The translations under genes were made by a program, and so were the position numbers. The notes below the pieces were generated by a model. It was given only the letters and a program-made list of their open reading frames with translations. It searched no databases and was not told the DNA's origin. A DNA stretch of 64,000 nt from Prorocentrum cordatum (Eukaryota > Sar > Dinophyceae > Prorocentrales > Prorocentraceae): positions 185,001 through 249,000 of the forward strand of contig CAUYUJ010012202.1 of assembly GCA_963575745.1 (NCBI GenBank), in the 5' to 3' direction. The first letter of the stretch is position 1; every line of letters begins with the position of its first letter. Of the stretch, positions 44,958 to 54,949 are shown one piece after another.

Positions 44958-46298
44958 TCATGAACTGGTGGCCGCTACATTCCACGAATCTTTTGAAGGG
45001 AGGACCTGCGGCAGGCGCTTGCTGCGCTCCGCCGCCTTCTTCTGCCTAGCCAAGGGAACCTTGCGCAACTGCTGCAAGATCAGGGCCCCCTTCTCGTAGC
45101 GAGCCACCGACGCGGATGATGCCCATCGTCCGCGCTTCTGAACCTCTTTCAACGTCCTCCGGGAGTGCGCCTTGTCGTTGCTGGCGCCTGAGTGCCGGAA
45201 GACGTGCGGGCACACGCCCAGGGAGGTGTAGCCCAGGCGGCAGGCCGACTTCTTCACCTCGCGCTCGTAGTCGCCGAGGGTGAAGTCGAAGATCTTCTTC
45301 TTGTCCGACACGTTGGGCTTGTGGAGCAGCCGCAGCACGCTCGTGAGCCAGGGCCTCGCCACGTCGCCCACGAGCAGGCTGTCGTCCTGGCCGCCCGTCT
45401 TCGTGGTCTCGTGCCACTCCGAGGGCGCGATGACGATGCCATAGTGCGCGCCGAGCTTCGCGACCGGCGCCGGCGGCAAGATCTGGCCCTGCCTCAGGCC
45501 CACCACCTCGGAGGGCCGCGTGTAGGTGTCTGTCTGGATCACCACCGCGGCCCCCATCAGGGGGTTCCCGTGCTCCACCAGGTCCAGCGCGATGTCGTCC
45601 ACGATGATGTCGGGCAGCGGCAGACGCATCCTCCCGGGCGCTCGCTTCGTCCAACCCTTCAGGGAGGCCAGCGCCTTTGGGAGGTCGACCTTGCCTGTCG
45701 TCCTGAGCTTCAGCAGCTTGTACCCGTAGAAAGCGTTGCGCCCCTCCCAGACCCCGAAGCCGTCGTCGAACAGGTCCACGAAGTAGAGGGAGAGGCTGTC
45801 GTCCAGGCGTGCTAGCGGCTGCAGCGGCAGGCGCCTCTCCTTCGCGTAGGTCTCGAACTCGTGGACCGCCGTCGCGTACCTCTCCAGCGTGCCTCCGGTC
45901 ACCGTCGCCATGATCAGCGAGTCCTTCCGCGGGACGGTGATGGGGCCTGCCCGCCGGGGGCCTGTAGGCTGCCGCGGTCGGCCCTTCCCCGGTGGCGGCT
46001 GCCGCCCAGTCCGGGTGGGCCCTCCAGCGCCGGGGCCGCTCGTCCTGGCCGAACTGGATGATCGGGTCGTGCTCGAGGAACGAGTCGGCGGCCTGGCAGG
46101 CTGGCTCACGGGGTTCACCGACCTCACCGTGAACCGCTGCTCCTCGAGCCGCCGGGCGACGGCCCGCGGCCCGCTGGAGGCCATGGCGGACCTCGCTGGG
46201 GTCGAAGGCTCGCTGGCCCGGGCGTATGTCGCCCGGCAAGGCCGAAGAAAGGAGCCTGGCCCAACACGAGCCCAATGCCGGCGGGTAGGCGGCGGCAA
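44958..46298 (-). CDS. Tyrosine recombinase (integration enzyme of YR retrotransposon)
   Basis: 446 residues. After an Arg/Ser/Pro-rich start, which is probably a shadow of the overlapping ORF, a helical SAM-like core-binding region begins near LERYATAVHEFETYAKERRL. The catalytic domain follows with TYTRPSEVVGLRQGQ (Arg-I), CPHVFRHSGAS (His-x-x-Arg) and RGRWASSASVARYEKGALI (Tyr). All nucleophile and activating residues are present. It would join the circular cDNA to target DNA by strand exchange. The frame differs from the upstream RT ORF, which it overlaps; expression needs a frameshift or separate initiation. The C-terminal half is duplicated at 40705-41310. Confidence 0.9.
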   Translation of the reverse strand: MPPPTRRHWARVGPGSFLRPCRATYARASEPSTPARSAMASSGPRAVARRLEEQRFTVRSVNPVSQPARPPTRSSSTTRSSSSARTSGPGAGGPTRTGRQPPPGKGRPRQPTGPRRAGPITVPRKDSLIMATVTGGTLERYATAVHEFETYAKERRLPLQPLARLDDSLSLYFVDLFDDGFGVWEGRNAFYGYKLLKLRTTGKVDLPKALASLKGWTKRAPGRMRLPLPDIIVDDIALDLVEHGNPLMGAAVVIQTDTYTRPSEVVGLRQGQILPPAPVAKLGAHYGIVIAPSEWHETTKTGGQDDSLLVGDVARPWLTSVLRLLHKPNVSDKKKIFDFTLGDYEREVKKSACRLGYTSLGVCPHVFRHSGASNDKAHSRRTLKEVQKRGRWASSASVARYEKGALILQQLRKVPLARQKKAAERSKRLPQVLPSKDSWNVAATSS

Positions 46299-49200
46299 GT
46301 GGTGTGAGATGACCGTGTAGCAAGACCGAGTGTTTATGTCGAATGCGAGGTCGATCTCCCAGGGACTGTAACGCTCTCAGGTTTGTCAGGATTCGAGTAG
46401 GTTTCCGATAGGCCGTGCCATACATGCTCATATCGAAGTTTACCTCGACGACGTCCGCGAGTCCGTGAAGGCGAGCGATCGGGTCGAAGTTCCAGAGTCT
46501 CGAAGTCCGGGGGTTTTCCACACTCCAATAACACCCACGACGTGATAGGATATGACACAACGTAGCCGTAAACAGTGCGAACTCGATGCCCAGACGTTCC
46601 CGGGCCCTGGCTCGAACATGGTTTCGGATCCCCCTCCGAGCGATACTCCAAACCTGACAAGGCGTTCCCAGGTGCACATATATCAAACGCCCTTCTCGGG
46701 CCAGCCTCAGGATATACTCTTGTGTACTGCGACGAGAAAGATCAAATTCCCAGCCGTCTCTGATATCAACTGAATCCGCGAAGGGAAGCCCCTCCGCCAG
46801 GCAGGCTCGAGTCAGCTCCCCCTTTCCACCGAAGAGCTCCATACAAAAAACTGATTTACCAGGCTCGCTCTGAATTGACGGGCGTACAACAGATGCTGAG
46901 GATGCCGACGGAGGTGACCGAGAAGAGGAGGAGGTCGTGTAACTCGCAGCTGGAGCGGACAGGCTCGGGGCGGCGTCTCGACGCTCGGGCCCCCGGTTCA
47001 GCCCAGCCGGCTTCTTCAGGTCCCAGCGCCGGGAGTCCTCGTCACTCGGGTTACGGTCAGTCTCGATGTACCTGAGCCGCCAGGAGATCTGCCCCCCCAG
47101 GCGGTAGGCGGCTGCGCGCCTGCAGAGGGCCTGCAGGCCCGCGCTGGAGCGGCCCTTCTCGAAGGCCCCGACGGTGACCTGGCTGTCGCTGATCGAGAGC
47201 AGCTTTGTGCCCATGAACTTCACCGATCGGCAGTGCCGCCGGAGCCCCATCAAGGCGACCCTCGCCTCCTTGAGGTTGATGTGCTCGTCCTGCCAGCGCC
47301 AGCGGTCCGCGGCGACCAGCTTGTAGCGGCGCCTGGCCACCCAGCTGTCCTCCAAGGCGGGGATGCCCGAGTCAAGATGCAGCTGGGTGCGGCCTCGAGC
47401 CGGCTTCGCAGCGCGGCTTCGGGCCGGAGAGGGAGCCAGGCCGCTCGCCTCCTCCGGCGCCTCCGCCTGACTCAGCAGGGACTGGCCGAAGGCGGTCCTC
47501 GGGCCAGTGGCGGTGCCGGGCGTGCCGCCGCGCACGTAGTCGAGCCCGCTGCTGACGTGGCCCGTCACCGTCGGGACGTCGCGGTACCGCCAGCGTTCTC
47601 TCCACCTCCAGGCTTCTCGGAGCTCGGTCGGCTCGGCGGTCGTCACGTGGAGTGCGTAGCCGCAGTACACCTGGTCCGAGTAGGTCGCGCCCAAGTCCGC
47701 CTCCATCAGGAAGAGCAAGTTCATCGAGCAGCGGATCTCGGACTTCACGGAGGGCCAGACCCGCTTGGGCGACTCCAGCGACTCCTCGATGAAGCGGCAG
47801 CAGGCGTTCAGCGCGGACATCGCCTCGGGGCAGAGCTGGTTCAGGTTCACGACGTGCCCCAGCCAGCACTGGAGCGCGTGCCCGTGGAGCTTGCGGCGTC
47901 TCAAAAGGGCGTGTCCGGCCATGTAGGTCCGCCAGACGCGCCGAGCCACATGCCTCAGGCGACGCTCCTGCCAGTGGTACACCAGGCCGAGGGACTGCAT
48001 CTCCAAACTGTCCCCCGGCTCCACGTCGAAAGGTATTCGGTCCTCTCGAAAAAGATTCTCGATTTCATGCATCTGAGTGTTGGCGTCAGCCTCGCAGCCT
48101 CCGATCACCTGCACGTTGTCCACGTACACTCCGGCAACGCACTTGCCGGGCTCGATGGTCGGGGCAGGCTGCATCTCCCTCATCACCTTCTCGGCCCCGT
48201 CGGGCAGCGCCCGCTGGACTCGGTAGGTCACGGCCTCGTTGGCGAAGTAGAGCGCCCAGGACCAGCCCATGCACACCGCGCACATGGAGGGGTAGAGCAG
48301 CTCGCCGTCCACGACCTTGGTCTCGGCCCCCTCGGCGTCGTCCCAGATCGAGTCCGGCAGGCAGCCCATCTCCGTCAGCTCGTGGGTGCCGAACTGGTCT
48401 GCGAAGCCGAACCAGCTCGCCAGCTCGGGGATGGTGAAGTTGTAGAAACAGTCCCCGACGTCCCCCTCGCGGCCAGCTGGGCTGAAGGCCCCAGAGCCGA
48501 GGCCCCCGAAGCCCGATGCCTTCAGGCGGGGGTCGGAGAGGTCGAGGTCGGCCATGCATCGCGAGGAGCCTAGCCGAGTAGTGGGAGGTGGCCGATGCGC
48601 CCGATTGGCCGCTCGGGCGTCGATGATCAACCTCTGGAGCCCATCCTTTTTCTTGACCACGAAGATGCCCGCATGCCCCTTCAGCCGCCGGCGCCAAGTC
48701 AGCAGGCCCTGCTGGTCCAGGCGCTGGTACAGTCGCTTCCGAAGGTCTCGCGAGCGCCGGAGGAGGGGGTCCCAGTATGGCGTGACACCCACTCCCTCGG
48801 CACGATCTCTCTCAAGCTCCGCTTCGTCCATCTCGATCAAGTCGGAAGCATGCCGAAGGTAGCCAGCGGCCGACGCGGGCAACTCCCGACGTATCGGCCG
48901 AACGTGGACCTTCCTGTGCAGGATCTTGACCTTGTCGAAGTCGAAGCTGGCCAAGTTCTTGGGCTCCATCCCGTAGTGGTCTCTCGAGTCGAGGATCTCG
49001 TGCAACGATGACTCCTCTGTGAGGTCAGTGGGGCAATCCCCATACGCCAGTACACGCCGGGCGACATTCTGGATCATCCACTGCTGCACGGCGGTCGGCC
49101 GGAGGTGCCCTTCTGGTGCGCGGTCGTGCCCCTGGGCGCGACGTGAATTCACGTTGGCGGCGGCAAGCTGGTTCAGGGCCCGAACCGTGTCAAAAACTTG

Positions 49201-49401
49201 CCGTTGCCGCGCAGAGCTGCATGCAGAGCCGAGGCCACTCGGATCGCAGGGCAGAGGAAAGGGGTCTCCATGCCGTCGATCTCGTGACCGGATCCCTCCA
49301 GGAATAGAGGGGGCTAGCCCACGTCTGTGTCGGCTGTGGGGGGGCTCTCTCGGCGCCCGGGCTGCCAGCGCCGGCTCCCCCACAGCCCCGAGAGGCGTCA
49401 T
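46250..49401 (-). CDS. RT-RNase H-methyltransferase polyprotein of YR retrotransposon
   Basis: The open frame runs on to 45046, but sequence after about 46250 is a shadow of the recombinase. RT: GHAGIFVVKKKDGLQRLIID, GDCFYNFTIPELASWFG, then VAGVYVDNVQVIG, where the YVDD box reads YVDN. RNase H-like: LLSISDSQVTVGAF and YIETDRNPSDEDSRR. C-terminal methyltransferase-like domain (about 46860-46330): VFCMELFGGKGELTRACLAE, VHLGTPCQVWSIARRG with the C5-type Pro-Cys-Gln, WSVENPRTSRLWNF (ENP motif), YGTAYRKPTRILTNL and RHKHSVLLHG. Of the domains of this kind here, only this one keeps both the PC and ENP residues. The start ATG overlaps the Gag stop as ATGA. Confidence 0.88.
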
Positions 49402-50561
49402 CCTCCCTCGCCGGCGCCCTCGGCGCCGGCCTTGCCCCCTCTCTTCTTCAGCTTCTTCTTGGACGGGTCGTAGCCGTCGCCGCCCTTGCCCTCCTTCAGG
49501 TTCGTCTTCTGCTCCTCGCGGTACAGGCGCTCCTGCTTCCAGATCTGCGCCCTCTCCTTGAGCTTGTCGGTGACCCAGGAGTTGAACTTGTTCGTCGTCG
49601 CGCGGCCCGCTGCATTCACCGGGGCCGAGATCACTATGTCCAGCCCGCTGTAGTCAGGGTGGCGCGGGTTGCGCTCTACCGCTATCTCCGTCTGAACCAG
49701 CCAGCGCACGATCAGCTCCGCAGAGGCCAACATGGAGGCGTCGACCTGGTCCCAGGAGTGCATGAGCCGAATCACCTCGCACAGGTTGCGGTGCACATGG
49801 TTGACTGCCGAACCCTCACCGACTCCGCTGAGCCGCTCCCACTCCGCCTGGTACGATGTCATGTTGCCAGGTCCGGAGGCCACCGACTCGAGGAACTCCT
49901 TCACGCTCCTCACGCCGGCGAGCGGGAAGTTCGGCTGATCCGTGTCTCTCATCAGCGCGACCGCCTCCGAGAGCCTCAGACAGCGCTGCCCAGCATCGTC
50001 GAGGTGGTCCCCGAGCGTGCGCACGTCTCCGAGGTCCGCCTTGGTCTCCTTCTTGAAGTCGTCGAGCTTGCTGGCCGCGATCTTCTGCACGAAGATCTCC
50101 TCCCCGTCCACGACCGCCACCCCCTTCGTGTCGAAGCCCGTGCCGCGGGCGTCGTCGTCCATGACGGCCGCGTCGATCACCTCGCCGAACCTCGCCGACC
50201 GGGGCTCGGCCACCACCCAGATCATCCTCTCGACCACGTCCACCTGGCCCACGCCCAGCAGCTGCCCCTGGATCTTCGCCCGGCGGCGGAAGCCCGCCAG
50301 GGCGGCGGCGGCGATGGGGTCGTGGGCATAGACCTGGTTGCCCAGGTGGGCGGGGAACGGGGCTCGCCTCTCCAGCACCTCGTGCCGGATGTCCAGCAGC
50401 TTCAGGCGCACCAGCGCGAGATCAGGGGTCAAGCTGATCCAGATGTCGTCCGACACCCTGAAGAGCAGCACTCTGTGGTGCCAGAGGAAGCCGTTCTCAT
50501 CATCTGGGTAGTGGACCAGGATCTGCGGGTCGCCGATGTCCAGCGTCAGCACGTCTGCCAT
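49398..50561 (-). CDS. Gag-like protein of YR retrotransposon
   Basis: 387 residues. It starts MADVLTLDIGDPQILVHYPD and has a helical core (DLGDVRTLGDHLDDAGQRCL, SVKEFLESVASGPGNMTSYQ, VIRLMHSWDQVDASMLASAE). It ends in a Lys/Glu-rich tail (KERAQIWKQERLYREEQKTN, DPSKKKLKKRGGKAG) suited to RNA binding. No CCHC knuckle. Its stop codon overlaps the next ATG (ATGA, 49398-49401), a layout that permits termination-reinitiation. Family assignment rests on position and composition. Confidence 0.75.
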   Translation of the reverse strand: MADVLTLDIGDPQILVHYPDDENGFLWHHRVLLFRVSDDIWISLTPDLALVRLKLLDIRHEVLERRAPFPAHLGNQVYAHDPIAAAALAGFRRRAKIQGQLLGVGQVDVVERMIWVVAEPRSARFGEVIDAAVMDDDARGTGFDTKGVAVVDGEEIFVQKIAASKLDDFKKETKADLGDVRTLGDHLDDAGQRCLRLSEAVALMRDTDQPNFPLAGVRSVKEFLESVASGPGNMTSYQAEWERLSGVGEGSAVNHVHRNLCEVIRLMHSWDQVDASMLASAELIVRWLVQTEIAVERNPRHPDYSGLDIVISAPVNAAGRATTNKFNSWVTDKLKERAQIWKQERLYREEQKTNLKEGKGGDGYDPSKKKLKKRGGKAGAEGAGEGG

Positions 50562-50565
50562 CGGG

Positions 50566-51045
50566 CTACAGCTGCCGGCGGCTCGGCGTCGAGGGCCCTC
50601 GGCCCGGCTGCGGGCACGCCAGCCCCTCTACCGCCGCCGCCCTCGAGGCCGCGGCCGGTTGGGCGCCGGGCTCGGCCGCCCGGCCCGGCGCGCGCTCGCG
50701 CCCGCCGCAGCGACAGCGCCGGCAGGCCCCCACCAGGAAGCCCAGCGTGCCAGCACCAGAGGCCACAGCGCCGAGCAGCAGGAGCCCGGCCAGCAGCAGG
50801 CACCGCAGCGCCCACACCTCCGACTGGAGGAGGCCGACCTCCTGCTGGAGGTCGATGATCTTGCGCAGCTCCCAGTCGCAGGAGCAGCGCTCAGAGTCCT
50901 CCTGGCAGTGGCCGGAGGTCGCGAACGGCGCCGCGAGAGCCGCCTGGGTGGTGACTCCGCCCCAGCCCCAACTCCAGCAGGCGCTCCAGGTCGCCCCCCA
51001 GGCCGTGAGCAGTGTCGCCCACAGCGGAGGCGCCCCTCCGTCCAT
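50566..51045 (-). CDS. Small ORF with coiled coil and membrane segment
   Basis: 159 residues ending 4 bp before the Gag ATG. It shows a Cys-containing acidic patch (HCQEDSERCSCDWELRK), a heptad-like stretch (IIDLQQEVGLLQSEVWAL), a hydrophobic helix (CLLLAGLLLLGAVASGAGTL) and a Cys/Arg-rich cytosolic-type patch (GACRRCRCGGRERAPGR). It lies inside the element, just after terminal repeat A1. Membrane targeting of the element's particle is a possible role. The Copia-like element here also places membrane segments before its Gag core. Confidence 0.6.
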   Translation of the reverse strand: MDGGAPPLWATLLTAWGATWSACWSWGWGGVTTQAALAAPFATSGHCQEDSERCSCDWELRKIIDLQQEVGLLQSEVWALRCLLLAGLLLLGAVASGAGTLGFLVGACRRCRCGGRERAPGRAAEPGAQPAAASRAAAVEGLACPQPGRGPSTPSRRQL

Positions 51046-51073
51046 GCAGGGGCCGCCGCGGCTGGGGGCCTCT

Positions 51074-51165
51074 CAGACTTTGAGCCACCGCAGTTGCGGG
51101 GGGTCAGCATTTACAAGCACGGGCGAGGAGGGGCCTGTTGGGGCATTCACGTCTACGACTATACA
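51074..51165 (-). repeat. Split direct repeat A1 (5' terminus)
   Basis: Same 92-93 bp as A2; outermost 5' sequence of the YR retrotransposon. No other copy of B is present at this end, as expected for this layout. Confidence 0.85.
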
Positions 51166-51662
51166 TACATATATACACATGTGTGCGTGTGTGCGTGTAT
51201 GTGTGTGTGTTTGCCTGATGGTATGTACGTGTGTGTCGTTGGCCACCGTAGCGCCACCTCCAGATGGCATCTCGCATATCGCCACATTAAAGCCACCTCG
51301 CACGGCATCGCTCCAACAAAGTATTCAAACTTGCGCGGGTCGAGCCCCAGCGACTGCCCGCAGGGGTGGATCGCGGGCTACTCGCCGCGCGAATCCGCCC
51401 TCGAACGGTGCAGAAACGCAGGTCGCATGACGAGTTGTGGCATACCCACATAAGTATGTTGGTTGACATGCCTGTGTATATAAACACATTTGTATATATA
51501 CAACATACATACATCTATGTGCGTGAATTTGCACACGCGTGTACGCAGCAAGGTATGCACATGTATGCGTGCTTGTTGATCGTTACGGTGTGTTCATATA
51601 TGAACGTATACATGTGTATACGAGCATCGACACATGTCTATATATGTAAAGTATGTGTGCAA

Positions 51663-51709
<47 letters not shown>

Positions 51710-51917
51710 AAAACGAAATTGCATATGCAAACGCGCGCACGCGTGTTTGAGGGCCTCTAAATCCGACCCAGGGGATCCCAAAGGACCTTTTCCAAGGGGG
51801 TCATGTAAAGCGTGCCGCCTGCATGGCAACTCTCGGCAACAGCCCCAATCGACCGATTTAGTGCCGCGGGTTTCCTTGGCGCGCCGCACGGCGCACCATG
51901 TCCCACGCAGAATGAAA
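51166..51917. other. No gene; microsatellites
   Basis: Contains (GT)n near 51180-51212 and (TA)n at 51666-51704, with TATG-type sequence between. No coherent coding sequence. Confidence 0.7.
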
Positions 51918-53570
51918 TTAAAAAACGCGGTGGCCACCGCGCAGGCGCCAATGCACAAAGAAACGCTGCATACTCAATTGCATCAAACCGAGCCCACGCG
52001 GAGACATATTGCGAGGTTCACGCTTCATGGCGGCATGAACCTCGTTCAGATGTTTGCACGCGCGTCTGAGGGCGCCGCCGCGCCGCCCCAGAGAAGCATA
52101 ATACTCTTCGCACGACGCAAGCACGAGCGGGGGGAGCAATCGCGTTTGGGCCGCTTTTGCCTTCAGGCGCGGGTGGTCAGAGGTAGGCGTGAGCTGTTTC
52201 CATTTCAGCTTCTTAATAACAGACATTTGCTTCCTACTAGACAGCCTGCGCATCATATGAAACGATTTCATCCGCCTGCGCAAAGCGAACAAATTCTGCA
52301 TCCTGCGGTCTTCGACGGTGGGTATGCTGGGCCCCCACACATGGGCAGGGCATCGCCCCTCCCACCGCCCCCCCCCCCCCCTCCTTGGGAGATGGGGGAG
52401 AGGAAGGGCGGTGCCGTGCCCATGTTTGCGGGCCCAGTGATTTAGTGGGCCCTGCAAAACTATTCCCGCACAGATTGAACATTACTGCGCCTGCCACGTA
52501 CTGAGACACTCCTAAATCAAGAACGTGCATGGCGTCTACATGGGCACTATCGATACTAAATCCAGGGATAGTAAACAGAGGGGTAATGCTATTTATTTGC
52601 CCGGCACGAGGTGTGTCTAAAAAATCGAGAAACGCCGGCAACTGAACGTCGGCAACCTCGCGTACGTCACGAACATGTTCATTTTCAAGGAGGCGGTGTC
52701 CAGCTACAACTTGGAGCTGCGGAAATCTTCCGTTAAGCAACGGCCGCCACGGTGCTCGTCCAAATGCATTTTGCGCACGGGGCGGCGCAAAAGCGGCCTC
52801 GAGGATACCATCCGTCGTGTCATAGCACGGCCGACTTCGGTCTCATGTGTTAGCAGTTCGTTCTGTCCACCGACACCTTGTCACATAACGATCGAATTCG
52901 TAGAGTTGTCCCCTCTTCGCCGCGCAACAGAAACACGGGTGTTCAAAATTCTGCCAACTCTTGAAACCGAGACTAGTGACCACCTCAAGGAGGTCGGCGC
53001 GGCATTCGCACAGCGCGCCGACCGCGCCATCGGCGAGGGGGAAACCTCGCCGCGCCGAGCGGAGTTCGTCTTCAAATGGCACACCATTGTGGTCAAGTGA
53101 TGGCCATTTCCCTGCGGCGAGACACCCGAACGACCAAGCTAGAATCCGATGTATTCCACCCATTGTGCACCACCCCTTACATCCACACGCGCAACGGTCT
53201 GATTTCTTTAATTGTGCAGATCAAATGCGAATCCGATTTAAAGTATGGGGCTCCGTCTGAGTAGAGAGCCAAAGGGCACGATAAATGAACGTGCTCTCGA
53301 GTCAGAACGTGCGAAGTGCACGTAGAAGGTAAGTTGTCAGCGCGCGCCTTCCTGACGTCGAATTGCCCAGGGTCAATTTCGTACAAGTGCGCGAAATGTT
53401 CATGCGGCAGCACCATTGGGAAATCGATGTGCTTTCGACACTGCCGAGCACTATCCCAAACTGGCAATCTAGACCTGAACATATGCCCGCGGACATCCAA
53501 CATAACACGCGCACGTCTCAGATGCTCGGCATAGCGCGCCCCTCCTGGACGTTTGGCTAGATCCCCCGCG
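51918..53570 (-). pseudogene. Decayed gene of a transposon-like dinoflagellate family
   Basis: Coherent protein appears in at least four frames in minus order: VRGHMFRSRLPVWDSARQCR, then ALYSDGAPYFKSDSH (53503-53177); ILAWSFGCLAAGKWPSLDHN, then LGFKSWQNFEHPCFCCAAKR (53163-52843); ITPLFTIPGFSIDSAHVDAM, then HVLDLGVSQYVAGAV (52740-52400); and RRMKSFHMMRRLSSRKQMSV, then KLKWKQLTPTSDHPRLKAKA (52300-51990). The SDG/FKSDS, PCF-C and D-x-x-H-x-x-DLG motifs recall large multicopy proteins annotated without function in dinoflagellate genomes; this is from memory. A C-run at 52368-52382 breaks the last part. Broken, not functional. Confidence 0.5.
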
Positions 53571-53630
53571 CCAGCTGCACCTCAAGAACGTGCCAAAATG
53601 GATTGGCTGAACCCCCCGTACATATACGCG

Positions 53631-53650
53631 TATATATATATATATATATG
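53631..53650. repeat. (TA)n microsatellite
   Basis: Short TA array followed by TACATATATAGG sequence. Confidence 0.85.
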
Positions 53651-53774
53651 CATGTACATATATAGGAATATGTATAGCTATAAACAGCTCCATATCTATA
53701 TCTCCACTTTTGGACCCTTCAATATCTTGTTCAATTGCATACTTCAGCGCACGTCCCGAAACAGGGGGCGCGAT

Positions 53775-53783
53775 AGAGAGACA

Positions 53784-53834
<51 letters not shown>
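53775..53834. repeat. (GA)n microsatellite
   Basis: About 28 GA dinucleotides. Confidence 0.97.
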
Positions 53835-53837
<3 letters not shown>

Positions 53838-54411
53838 CGCAGACGGGGAGTTAGGATGCCGAAGTTCGGCTGGGGAGGGCCGCGGGAGAAATAACCAGAA
53901 GGGGAGACGATGCTCAAGGTTCACTGGGGGCGGGGGGTTCCACCAATCCATCAGAGGCCGTTGCGCACCGGCAGTTGCAGCGTGCTGGCAACTGATGCAA
54001 ACGTCAGCTGCAGTCATATGGCCTTGCTTATATTGTTGCAGCACGCATGTGCGCAGTCCAGATCCGTCTGGCGCGCCATCTGGGCCAGCGCGTGGGGCGC
54101 CCCCAGCTGCGCGCGGGGCGCCTCCAGAGCGGGGGCCAGCAGCGCGGGGGGCGCCTCCAGAAACCAAGAGCGCCGCCGCGGCAGCCCGCGACATCACGCG
54201 ATAAACAACGCAAATTGGACACGTGCTCGTGCGAAACTGGTTCGAGCAAACGCTCGCGGATCCTCGCGCAAACAATCGAGGCATGTTGCCGTGGATCGTG
54301 GCCCTCGTTTACCTCACATCCTCCTGCCCCTCGATAGGGCCTTGGAGACTTTAAGGGCTTCCCCTGGGCCCCGGTGGCCTCCTGAACATGGGATGCCATG
54401 TGGAAGCAATC
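53835..54411. other. No supported gene
   Basis: GC-rich sequence with a local repeat of GGCGCCTCCAGA-like units near 54095-54170. No coherent frame. Confidence 0.5.
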
Positions 54412-54480
54412 GAGACACCATTGGGGCACCATGGGGGCACCGTCGGGGCACCATCGGAACACCATCGGGACACCATCCAA
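54412..54480 (+). repeat. Short tandem array of about 11-12-bp units
   Basis: Degenerate GGGGCACCATNG / GGAACACCATCG units, six in a row. Confidence 0.8.
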
Positions 54481-54949
54481 CATCAAATTACAGAACAACG
54501 CTACCGCAGACCCGAGCGTAAACTTGAACACCACAATACACATTACAGTTTGAAGCACCCCTCAAACTTGTTTTTAGGCTGGATTGGCCGCCTCACGTGT
54601 GACCGCCGTCGCGTATCCCTTAATTGGCCCTCGAAGTTGTTTCACCCCCCTTCGGTTATGTGTTGCACCCTAGTTGCGTCGAGAGGGGCAGGCGGGGGAC
54701 CAAGCGGCAGCGTGCGGAACATTTTCATGTCACCAGGACACATGAGACAGGGGGGCCCTTCCTCGATAGCATGCAAGCTTGCCTCGTAGCTCCATCATCG
54801 ATGCCACGAGCACGTCCACCCCTCCCTGCGCCAATATAGAACGTATGCCAGATAGACAATCGAACCGATTCTGCGCGGGCTGGTGGCACGTGCAGCTTAA
54901 GTCGCATGCCTGCCAGCGTGGGCCCCAAACAGTGAGTTAGTGGAATCTG

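Larger units (their letters stand above)
41316..45582. repeat. Tandem segmental duplication, unit 2 (about 4.3 kb)
   Basis: Second unit. At its right end the sequence continues into the intact recombinase (GTCCAGCGCGATGTCG...), so this copy keeps the ancestral right-hand junction. Unit 1 keeps the ancestral left-hand junction. Only a 3-4 bp filler lies between the units. Confidence 0.9.
44438..51165 (-). mobile_element. Tyrosine-recombinase retrotransposon with split direct repeats (6.7 kb)
   Basis: In coding order: repeat A1 (51165-51074), a membrane-protein ORF, Gag-like ORF, RT-RNase H-methyltransferase ORF, YR ORF, then B1 (44949-44766), A2 (44767-44675) and B2 (44615-44438). A1-ORFs-B1-A2-B2 is the termini layout known for PAT/Ngaro-type elements of the DIRS order, which integrate through a circular DNA and a recombinase rather than an integrase. 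No target duplication is expected. All ORFs are open over their full length, so the copy may be recent. Confidence 0.85.

Noticed and set aside
45046-46250. C-terminal about 400 residues of the YR-element RT ORF as protein
   Set aside because: This Arg/Ala/Gly-rich stretch is the off-frame shadow of the tyrosine recombinase on the same strand.
47233-48573. 446-codon plus-strand ORF opposite the RT
   Set aside because: It is the antisense shadow of the GC-rich RT-RNase H ORF; Leu/Ala/Gly-rich without motifs.
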